The position numbers were made by a program, and so were the translations under genes. A stretch of DNA of 64,000 nt from Anodontia alba (taxonomy: Eukaryota > Mollusca > Bivalvia > Lucinida > Lucinidae), in the NCBI GenBank assembly GCA_964016985.1, contig OZ024830.1, positions 63,070,550-63,134,549 on the forward strand. The letters run 5' to 3'. Shown piece by piece: positions 24,843 to 37,100 of the stretch. The notes under the pieces are model-generated. The model had not been told where the DNA came from. It saw only the letters and a program-made list of their open reading frames with translations, and ran no database searches. Each line of letters starts with the position of its first letter. Within the stretch, counting starts at the first letter, position 1.

Positions 24843-27800
24843 GTATCACTAACCTGCCCCTTCTTCATCATAGTACATAATATTTTCTCGAATATCATCT
24901 TCTGGATCATCTTCAAATGGCTCTTTTTCTGGGGGTTTACGTTTGCACATTAACAGCCAGATGACAATTATAATAGCAACTGCAACACAAGACAGGTAAA
25001 TACATGAACCACTTCAAACAACAGGAATGCCATGGAAGGCAATGTCACACATTCAGTATAGAGTGTAGGACAATTACCCACCAGGACAATTACCCACCGG
25101 AACAATTACCCACCCACACATTTACCCACTCCTCTTAACCTAAAAGTGGACATTTACCTACCCAAAAATATTTTTGATAAAACTGTCCTTAAATATTTTA
25201 TAAGTGATCTGTAAATTGTCATATAATATTTTATATTCATTTATTCCTTAAGTTGGTAAAAATGACAGTATCTATTTGAGTTTTAGCTGGAAATGACTTT
25301 GCTTCAGAGGTGACAGGATGAAATGAAAGATTTTTTTTTTTCAAAATTGACTTTGCAGTTTATCACTTTATATATATAAACCCTGATGTCCTGTTATCTG
25401 GGAATATTTCAAGTGGAAAATCATTGCAGACGATGTACATAGTCAACACTGACATAATACAAAATTAAAATTTTGCCTAATTTGCTAAATAAAGTTTCTT
25501 TTTTGCAGCATACTTCAAGCTACAAGTACCTGTGCAGCAAGTTGGTTCAATCATATACATTCAAAAGTAAAGGCACACTATGAGAAACATAGACCTGCAA
25601 CCGGTTTAAGAGGTCTGTGTCTTATCCATGACAACGCACCTGCTCACAAGTGTGTTCTTGTCCAAGACTTCTTGAAAGAGGAAAAGGTAGTTGAACTCTC
25701 TCATCCACCTTATTCGTCAGACCTTAGTCCCTGCAACTTTTTCCTGTTTCCTTTACTAAAGAAAACCCTTTCTGGTCGTTGTTATGATCCTCGAAGTGCA
25801 CTTGGTAGTGCAATTTACCAGTGTCTTCAGGGTATACCTAAAAAGGTCTACTTCTCTGCCTTTACAGAATGGATTTTGAGACTTGAAAAGTGTGTTTCCA
25901 TCACGGGAAAAAATTTCGAAGGGATGAAGTAAACAAAATGTGAATGGGATTAATAACCCGCACTGTAGAACCCCAATGACAACATTAAATGAATGCCCCT
26001 GGTATATATATGTTCATTGAATTCAGATTTCACCATAAGTCTCTTTAAATTTGGAAGTTGTCATTAGAAAGTGAAATATAGGTCATGGTCATAAAATGAT
26101 ATAACAATGCTTGAGTCCAAGCTTATTGAAAATATATGCCTAGTTTGATGATTGTAGGTCATACAGTTTATACGAGGGTCCTGCAAAAAGTTTTGTCACT
26201 GGGTTCGGATTACTTCAGTGCTACTTTTTATCAAACATATTTTTATTACAAACCTTCAAAGTATTCCCCCTTTACTGAAATACATTTTTTGTAACCTTTC
26301 TACCCAGTCGCGAAAAGCAGATAAACAGTCTTCTTTTGGTATCTGTTGGAGACACTGATAAATAGCACTGCCAAGAGAACTTCCAGACGTATACTTATTT
26401 CCAGAAAGCATTTTCTTAAGCCTTGAAAATAAAAAGAAGTCACAGAGACTCAGGTCAGGTGAATAAGAAGGATGGTTTAAAACTTTCACCTTTTCAGGAG
26501 CCAAAAAAAGACTTAACAACCTCACACTTATGAGAGGAGGCGTTGTCATGTAAAAGGTGGACTCCTGACCATCCTTTGCTTGGTCGTTTCTTGTTATAAA
26601 ACTCTTTCACTTTCTTCAGTACAGAATTCTTGTAGAATCGGCCAGTGACTGTATGACCAGACGGAAAAGGCACTTGAACGACTGGCCCACTTGAATTAAA
26701 GAAAATTGCGTTCAATATCTTTTTCGAACTTATGGGCGTTTTCGAACATGGGCTTTTTCGAACATGGGCGTTTTTGATCTTTTCGCTTCCATTGCTTATC
26801 ATCAGCCCTTCTTTGTGGCTCAAACATGTGCACCCAGGTTTCATCACCTGTTAGCAGGTTTTGAAATAACCCGACTATTACAGCCTTTGTATGTTTTCAA
26901 AAGTTCCTGGGCACATTTAAGGCGTTGTGTCTTTTGCTCCTCAGTGAGCAAATGAGGTACCCACCTAGCGCAAACCTTTCTCAGGTCCAAAGGCTTTTTC
27001 AGAATTGTTTGCACACTGCCTTCTGATATGCCAGTACAACTAGCTATATCTTTGACAGACAATCGCACATCCTGTTTGACCACAATCTTTACAGCAGCGA
27101 TGTTAGCCTTGGTAACAGAGGTTTTAGGCCTTCCAGGATGGGTATCATCTTCAACAGAAAATTTCCCATTTTTAAAAGCTTTAACCCACCTAAAAACTGT
27201 GCGCATTGAAATGGTCTGAGGTCCATATATACCACACAATTCATTAAATATCTGCTTTGAAACTATATTAAGCCTAATGCGGCATTTAATATAGCTACAA
27301 ATTTCAGTCTTCTGGTCCATGTTCCAATGTAACAAGTAAATTGGTCAGAGTATATGACTGCATCTATTTCAATTTGAAATAACTCGGTCAGTTGGAAAGC
27401 AATTTGCACGAAATAAACGGGTATTGTTAGCTATTCATCACACTATTCAGTAGCAGTGAAGCATTTTAAAATATACCTGGAATAAAACCAAGGAAGCCTA
27501 TTAGTGACAGAACTTTTTGCACGACCCTCATAAGAAATGGAGCTGACCACTACAGCTGATGTAAAACTGAAGATGCTATTAGCATCAGCTAATATTAGGC
27601 CAGCTTCATAAAACTCATCTAAGTAAGTCTATGTTAGAGAGAAAGCACATGCTAGGTTAGATAATAGTAGATGCTATAGTTAATCAGAGATGAAGCTAAA
27701 TGCCAGGGTTGGCATATAAAATTAAACTCTGAAACATTAGTCATGTGTGTAAATTGATACCAGACGGTTTGAGCCAATGTTAGGGAGAAAGTGTATGCCA

Positions 27801-27905
27801 AGTATAATGATTGTAGGTGCAATATATCCCAAGGCTCAAAATTACTGGAATGAAAAAATACTGAAAAAGTAATCACTTTTTAATATTTCAAATATCTGGG
27901 TCTTA

Positions 27906-27944
<39 letters not shown>

Positions 27945-28078
27945 TTTAAGAGTATTCCAATATTTATGGAATCTATGGTAAATGTCTAAAAATTTATCAA
28001 AAGACAAAAAGTGAAACCTAAAATGATTATCTCTCCTCACCAAAGAAACAAAGACAAGCAACCAATTTTGTTAAGTGT

Positions 28079-28109
<31 letters not shown>

Positions 28110-31100
28110 GGGGGGGAGGGGGGGCTGGGTGTTGGTGTTTGAATATTTAGTATATTATATTATGCACAGAAGAAAGTTTTTGTTTATAAGCAATCACTGA
28201 TCCTGCACCAGCCTGTTACTTACCTATGGCAAGTATAACACCAAGAATGATTACTACTATGACACCACCAGCCATTGACACCACTATTTCTGTTGTTGGT
28301 CCTGTTTCACAGGCAGCTCCTCCTGACTTCAGGTTAAGATGACACTGACACAGATTACCATACCAATCACCAGGACATTCACAGATGAAATACTGTTTCT
28401 CCTCATCTACAGGCTCAGCACATTCGTTTGTATTACTTTTACAAGGATTCTTACTAACACATGTAGCATTACCAACACATGGACTGTCCTCACAATAATC
28501 CTTCAGTATACACGTGCTTCCACTCTTAATGTAAAAATTTTTACAGCTGAAAAAGCAAATGGAAATAATGTGATACAGAAAATCAGAACTGAAAGCTATG
28601 GAATCATTCTTCTTAACTCTTCATCTCAATTTTATACTGCCATACTTACTGAAAATTTCGGACACCTTAATGTAAATGGATAAAAATTCAGAGGAGATAA
28701 TTCTATCAAAACTGTTTGCCTCCCGTCTGGAAAGAGCCTATTCTGAAAGGAAAGAATTTGCTCCCCTCTGGACTGAAAAAACATTCACCACAGTAAGCAG
28801 GTTTAAGAGAATGAAACTGACACAATTTAATCTTGGAAGGAAGTCTGGCAGGTTGAAGAGAATGACACTGACATAATTTAATCTTGGTGAGAAGTACCAA
28901 TCTGGCCAGTTTAAAAGAATGATACTGGCACAATTTAATCTTGGTTAGAAGTTTGGCAGGTTTATGAGAACAATACTGACACAATTCAATCTTGGTGCTA
29001 ATTTTGGCAGGTTTAAGAGAATGACACTGGCAAAATTAAATCTTGGTGAAAAGTTTGGCATGTTTAAGGGAATGACACTGGCACAATTTATTTTTGGTGC
29101 TAAGTCTGGCAGGATAAAAAGAATGACGCTGGCAAATTTTAATCTTGGTGAAAAATCTGGCATGTTTAAGAGAATGACACTGGCACAATTTATTTTTACC
29201 CCCGCACTTTTCAAAGAAAAAGCGGAAATATTGTTATATCCCCAATCCATCCGGCCGTCCAGTGGCCGGCCATCCGTCTGGCCATCTGTCCATCCGTTCG
29301 TCCGTACATCTGTCTGTAATGTCACACCATTGCTCCTAGACCATTTAAGCTAGATTCCCGAAACTTTCAAAGGCGATAGCCCTGGATGAGGACTGGAGGA
29401 ACACATTCGCAATTTTGATGTGACCCCCTGGTGCAGGGTCAGTGTGGCCCCGAAGGGTCCAAAATTCATTTTGCACATACATAGTCATGTTGCATATCAA
29501 ATCTAAGGTTATGAAGAGTAGAATATAGTGGTGCAAAGATTTTGCCCCGGGGGAATGTCTGGGGGGTCACTAGATGTCAAAAAGTAGAATTTTGGGTCCT
29601 TTTTTTTTATTGTCACCCAACTCCTCTTAGGGTCTTTTAGTTAGAACCTTGAAACTGTCACAGGTTATAGCCCTATGCATGAGGACTGGAGGAACACATT
29701 TGGAATTTTGATGTGACCCCTGGGGGCAGGGCCAGGGGGTGTGGCCCTGAAGAGTCCAAAATTTATTTTGTACAAATATAGTTATGTTGCATTTCAAATT
29801 GAAGGTTATGAAGAGTAGAATACAGTGGTGCAAAAATTTTGCCCCGAGGGCATGTCTGGGGGTCACTAGAGGTCAAAATGTAGGCTTTTGGGTCCTTTTT
29901 TTTTGATTGCCACCTAACACCTCTTAGGCTTTTTTAGCTAGAACTTTGAAACTGTCACAGGTAATAGCCTACGGATGAGGACTGTAGGAACACATTCAGA
30001 GTTCTGATGTGACCCCTGGGGGCAGGGCCAGGGGGTGTGTGGCCCAGATGGGTCAAAATCCATTTTGTACAAACATAGTCATGTTGCATATCAAATTGAA
30101 GGTAATGAAGAGTAGAATATATTGGTGCAAAAATTTTGTCCTGGGGGCATGTCTGGGGGTCACTAGAGATCAAAAAGTAGAATTTTGGGTCCTATTTTTT
30201 GATTGTCACCCAACTCCTCTTAGGCTTTTTTAGCTAGAACCTTGAAACTGTCACAGGTAATAGCCCTATGAATGAGGACTGGAGGAACGTATTTGGAATT
30301 TTGATGTGCAAGGAGCTATGCAATGGCACACCATCAATTTGCTCTGGCTGGTGCTAAGTCTGGCAGGATAAAAACAACTAGAATTCCGAGAATCGAATGT
30401 GTCCCCTGCTTAAAGCACCAACCATTTGATATGAAAAAGGAAAAAAAAAAACACTGTCCTTATAATCGCTCCTATCCTTAAAGGCGACTAAACAGAAAAA
30501 GGGCCATAACTTGCCCAAAATTTCGCGGATGATTAACCAATATCAGACTTGACCTGTATTGGCACTTTCAAGAGAATGACATTGGCACATTTTAATCCTG
30601 GAATCCTGGTGAGAAGTCTGGCAGTTTTAAGAGCAAGACACTGGCAAAATTTAATCTTAGTGCTAAGTCTGGCAGGTTTAAGAGAATGATACTGCTGCAA
30701 TTTAATCTTGGTGCTAAGACTGGCAGGTTTAAGAGAATGATACTGGTGCAATTTAATCTTGGTGCTAAGTCTGGCAGATTTAAGAGAATGATACTGGTAC
30801 AAATTAATCTTGGTGCTAAGTCTGGAAGGTTTAAGAGAATGATACTGGTGCAATTTAATCTTGGTGAAAAGTCTGACAGGTTGAAGAGAATAGCGCTTGC
30901 ACAGTTTAATCTTGGTGATTATGTTGGCAGGTTTAAGAAATTGACACTAACACAATTTAATCTTGGTGAGAAGTATGACCTACTAGACAAAGTGCCCAGT
31001 GGGGCACTTATACCCCCGACCAGCGCTACCGCCAGTTTTTAAAGGACACAAAGTATGTAGCTTTGACTCTGGAGATGGCATTTGCATGCTATATGTTATA

Positions 31101-34100
31101 ACATTGAAAAAATTCAATCACACATAATATGAAGCCCTTGACCTCAAAGATCAGGCACAGGTGTAGGGATTGAGCTAAATAAAACTTTAGCCCTATAATT
31201 ATCACCATATACTAGTGAAATCAATCAGTCTTTATACTTTATAATATAAGCAAAAATGACATTTGTATGAAAAGTCTGTGACCTTGACTTTAAAAGCCAT
31301 GCCCCAGCTTGGGGATGGTGCCGAGAAAAACTTTAGACCTATATATACCATCATGCTTAATATTAATGAAACCAACAAAAGGGTCTTTATAATATAGCTT
31401 TATAAATTTTAATGAAAATTTTAAGGTCACCTGCCTACTCACTGCCCTCTACATATAGGTAAAGTATCACAAAAATATCTTAAAGAATTTTTAGAGTTAT
31501 TGCCCGCACAAGATTTAAATAACCAAGGGAGAAAACTGCAGAATGGAGTCAGAAAGTCATTCTTGAATGTGATATGCCTACTCAATGTCCTATACATACT
31601 GGTGAAGTATCATGAAAATATCTTAACATGTTTTAAAGTTATGGTTGGCACAAAATTTTTACAATTCTGGAGACAAGGGGAGATAACTCATGGACCAAGT
31701 CAGTTAGAGTTGTCTTTCTTGTACCTGACACCCTACCAAATGCCCTCTACAACCTGACAGTTTCCTGAAAATAGCTCAAAGGGTAGTTAGGAGTTATGGG
31801 ATGCACATTTATGGACAGATGGATGGATGGACGAATGGATGGATTCCATGCTGATAGCTATATCCCCTAAACCTCTCGGTAGGAGGATAACGAAATTCAA
31901 CAAAAGTTCTTGATGGTATAGCTATATAAACCTAGATGCAATTTTTTTTACTTTTATATGAAATTTCTGTGACCTTGACCTCAAGGTCATACCCCGGGAT
32001 GGGGATGATGCTGAGTAAAACTCTAGACCTATATCTACCAACATGTCAAATATAAATGAAATCCTCGAAGGGTCTTGATGGTATTGCTATATAAGCTTAA
32101 ACACAAAAACTTTGACTTTTTTATAAAAATTTTAAGTCTGTGACCTTGACCCCAAGGTCACCCTGGGGTAGGGGATGGTGCTGATACAAACTTTAGACCT
32201 ATATCTACCATCAAGCCAAATATGAATGAAATCCATCAAAGGGTCTTCAAAATATGAGGTCTTATAAACTTTAACGCAAAAACTTTGACCCTAAGACAAA
32301 AATAAAGTATGAACAAATAATGCTTCAAAGGATGGATAGCCAGACAAACAGATTTTTTGCTGATAGCTATATCCGCTCAACCTTTCAGTTAGGGGATAAT
32401 GAAATTTAATAAAAGGTCTTGATGATATGGCTATATAAATTTAAACGCAAAAATTTTTATTTTTATGTGAAAATTCTAAGTTCGTGACCTTGACCTCGGT
32501 CACACCCGGGGTGGGGATCATGCAGAGTAAGACGTTAGGCTGATATCTACCAAAATGTAAAATAATAAATGAAATTCCTCAAGGGTCTTGATGATATAGC
32601 TATATAAACTTAAACACAAAAAACTTTGACTTTTTTTATGAAAATTCTAAGTCCGTGACCTTGACCCCAAGGTCACCCCTGGGGTGGGGATGGTGCTGAT
32701 AAAAACTTTAGACCTATATCTACCATCATGCCAAATATGAATGAAATCCATCATAGGGTCTTCAAAATATGAGGTCTTATAAACTTTAACGCAAAAACTT
32801 TGACCCTAAGACAAAAATAAAATATGAACGAATAATTCTTCAACGGACTGACGGACAGACGAACAGATTCCTTGCTGATAGCTATATCAGCTCAACCTTT
32901 CAGTTAGGGGATAATGAAATTTAATAAAAGGTCTTGATGATATGGCTATATAAACTTAAATGCAAAAAGTTTTACTTTTATATGAAAATTCTAAGTTTGT
33001 GACCTTGACCTCAGTCACATCCAGGGTGGGGATCATGCCGAGTAAGAAGCTAGGCCGATATCTACCAACATGTCAAATATAAATGAAATTCCTCAAGGGT
33101 CTTGATGATATAGCTATATAAACTTAAATACAAAAAAATTTGACTTTTTTATGAAAATTCTAAGTCCGTGGCCTTGACCCCAAGGTCACCCCAGGGGTGG
33201 GAATGGTACTGATAAAAACTTTAGACCTATATCTACCATCATGCCAAATATGAATGAAATCCAACAAAGGGTCTTCAAAATATGAGGTCTTATAAACTTT
33301 AACGCAAAAACTTTGACCCTGTGACTTTTTTACGAAAATTCTGTGACCTTGACCCCAAGGTCACCCCCAGAATGGAGATGTTGCTAATAAAAACTTTAGA
33401 CCTATATCTACCATCATGCTAAATATGAACGAAATCCATCAAAGGGTCTTCAAAATATGAGGTCTTATAAACTTTAACGCAAAAACTTTGACCCTGTGAC
33501 GGAAAGACGAACGAAGGAACGAACGAACGTATGTACGAACAAACGGACCAACGGAAAAGCGAAAACTATATACCCCACATACTTCGTATGTCGGAGGTAT
33601 AATTATAGAGAATGACACTGGCACAATGTAATCTTGGTACTACATTTGGCAAGCTCAAGAGAATGACACTGGCACAATCAAATCCTCATGTAAAGTTTGG
33701 CAGGTGTAAGAGAACAACACTGGTGCAATTCAATCTTGGTGAGAAGTTTGGTACGTTTTAGAGCATGATGCTGGTACAATGTAATCCGGGTGCTATTATA
33801 ATTTCAGATGACTGTCATACAAGTACTATGGAAATGTATTGAAAATTATATTGGCAGACTTTTATTTTGGCACTTTCATCATAAACACCAACATTCTCTA
33901 AATTAAAGGCTCCATATTCCTCAAAAGTAGTCATATTTTCATCCAAGACAGGTTTAATAAATTGATATATGGTAATAACATAATCACAAAATGTGGCACC
34001 TGACAGCCTGTAAAATTTCATTTGGTCCCTTGTTCTTGAAATGAAATGATTTTTTATCATATATCTGAATTAGTGTTGCCAACATTAATTCAGAGAATAC

Positions 34101-37100
34101 AATAAAAAAAATCATTTCATTTTTATCCAGTTCAAAAACGAGAGACTAACTGAAATTTTACAGGCTGTCAGATGTCACATTCTATGATGGTATTAATACT
34201 ATACATCAATTTATTAAACCTTTCTTCGATAAAAAAAAGTCTATTTTTGAGGAATATGGAGCCTTTAAGTTACCACAAAATTTAGTATTTTACAATACAT
34301 ACTAGAAAGGCTTTGTCAAACAATAAGCCATCATGTCATTTTCTACGTACAGGAGATAAACTACATGTACATACTTGCATACATAGTCTTCCCAGAGTGG
34401 AACACAGACAAATGGATCTGTACACTGATCCTGACAATCATTTCGTACACATTCTAGTTTTGTGTTAATGTTTCTTTCTAGTGTAGCAGCTGGACTGTCA
34501 GGCTCCTCCTCTTCAGTCATGGGAAACCAGTGTCTATCTAGTCGGATATCATCTATACATGCTGCAATATACAATAATATATCTACCCTAAATAGTTTAA
34601 CACTACATCTCCTTATCCTCACATTTGAAAGAGTCCATTTTACTACCTGTTGAAGTGTCTATATATACTGCTTGATGAGTGGCAAACAGTGTAGACCCTG
34701 ATCAGTTGCCACATTCAAAATCACCAAATTGTTCCTCCTGGCAGTGACAACACAGATCATAATACACAAGTATGTACTTAGCTCCAGATAAGGCACCTTT
34801 TTTTTCACCCAAAAGATGCTGATATTTTTTTCATTTTATTTCTCTATGAACTATATGTTGTAGATGCTCATTACAAATGCCTCGTCAAGGGGCTTCTAAT
34901 GAGTACCTACAGCATGTTTTCCAGAGATATAAGAAAAAACTGATCTGGATAACCTCTAATCTGGAGCTATGATATAACGTATTTACCATAAACATTCACA
35001 CGGAAAGGCATGGTGAAACAGTGTAGGCCAGATCAGACACTATATCATGGTCGCAATTGTTTTGTTGCCATTATGGGACAGTTTGAATGAAATATTAAAG
35101 CCTATTATCAGAGAAGCCAAAAAGGAAAATGTTGCCAATTTGTCCTCAGATTTATAGTCTCAGTAGGATTTATCTGGATATTTAAGGGTAATCTGATATA
35201 CTCTCCTGGGAGGCAACTCTGCTGTAATTGTTTTTCCTCTCTGGGACTACTCTAAAAGGAAAGAATTTGATCCAGTTTGGAGCAAATTCGTTTCTTTTAG
35301 AGTAGAAAAGGCTTGGTTTGTTGGAAAGCAAATCAGAAATCACAAAAGTTGTCTCCCTTGAAAAATGGTGCAAAATGTACCAAATGTATCCAGTCCATTT
35401 AAAATGTATATATTATTCTCATAAAAATGTACAGCTGCAAGAAGCATCTATAATTCAATGTACAGCTGCAAGAAGCACCTATAATTCAATGTACAGTTGC
35501 AAGAAGCACCTATAATTCAATGTACAGCTGCAAGAAGCACCTATAATTCAATGTACAGCTGCAAGAAGCACCTATAATTCAATGTACAGCTGCAAGAAGC
35601 ACCTATAATTCAATGTACAGCTGCAAGAAGCACCTATAATTCAATTCAATGTACAGCTGCAAGAAGCACCTATAATTCAATGTACAGCTGCAAGAAGCAC
35701 CTATAATTCAATGTACAGCTGCAAGAAGCACCTATAATTCAATGTACAGTTGCAAGAAGCACCTATAATTCAATGTACAGTTGCAAGAAGCACCTATAAT
35801 TCAATGTACAGTTGCAATGAGTCTGAGGCCAACATACCAGAATCCTATTTTTGGAAAATCATAAAGTCAATATACACAAAGACAAAATTAGGAATGTTCA
35901 GACAGACAGACATGGATCCAATTTAAATGGGGTATAACCAGGCATCCATGGAAAATAAGTATTACTTGGTCAGTATGCATTGACCACCATGCAAAAATTA
36001 TTACTTATAATACATTGAGTTTTTTTTTTTTTTTTTTCCGGTTCTATTAATTTTGTAGAAGTGAAGTCACATGAAAAACACAAAAAAACAAGTCACCAAG
36101 TCAAGTTAACATAGTCAAGTGAAGTCAATTCAACAACATAGTCAATTAAGTTAAGTCATGAGAACAAAACAGTCAAGTGAAGTCAAAGAACAACATAGTC
36201 AAGTTAAGTCAAGAGAACAACACAGTCAAGCAAAGTCAATGAACAACAAAGTCAAGTGAAGTTGAGAACAACACACTGGAGTGAAGTCATGTGAACGAAA
36301 GTGTCAAAGAAAGAGGATGAACAACACAGTTAAGTTAAGTTATGTGAACAACACAATCAAGTGAAGTCAAGTGAACAACTCAGTCATGTGAAGTCATTTG
36401 AACAGCACAGCTGAGTGAACAACATAGTCACGTGAAGTCATGTAAACAACATAATCAAGTGAATAATGCAGTCAAGTGAAGTTATGACAAACAACATAGT
36501 AAACTGAACAATGCAGTCAAGTGAAGTCCTGTAAACAACTCAGTCAAATGAACAATGCAGTCAAGTGAAGTTATGTGAACACCACAGTAAAGTGAACACA
36601 GTCAAGTGAAGTCAGGTAAACAACTCAGTCAAATAAACAATAAGTCAAGTGAAGTCAGGTAAACAACTCAGTCAAATGAACAACACAGTCAAGTGAAGTC
36701 ATGTGAACACAGTAAAGTGAACAATGCAGTGAAGTGAAGTCATGTAAGCAATATAATCAAATGAACAACACATTCAAGTGAAGTTATGTGAACAAAACAT
36801 TTTCTCTTTTTTTCAGTAAACTCTACTGGTTTCACTAGACCATATTTTTTGTAAAGTGGTCTTTCCCGCATTGAGACAGGAAAAATAATTTTTCTAGCTG
36901 TTCCAATATTTTGGACCACAATAAATGATGATTTTTTTGAGTCCCAATACTTACTGGCAGAGGCTCAAAATGGCACCGATGATAAAAGAGAATGTGTCAT
37001 ATTTGTGTTCATGGTTTAGCATATTTTCAGCCATTATCTTGCAAAATAAACCTGTTCTTAATAGTTAAAAAAACAGATTAACAATTTGGTTGTTCAGTTT

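Noticed and set aside
28945..29325. 126-codon minus-strand frame and 129-codon plus-strand frame
   Set aside because: Both are translations of the 51-bp repeat plus the CCGTCC-rich junction; no start context or conserved domain.
35405..35822. CRISPR-like regular repeats
   Set aside because: Units follow each other without unique spacers; this is a plain 31-bp tandem array in a eukaryotic intron.
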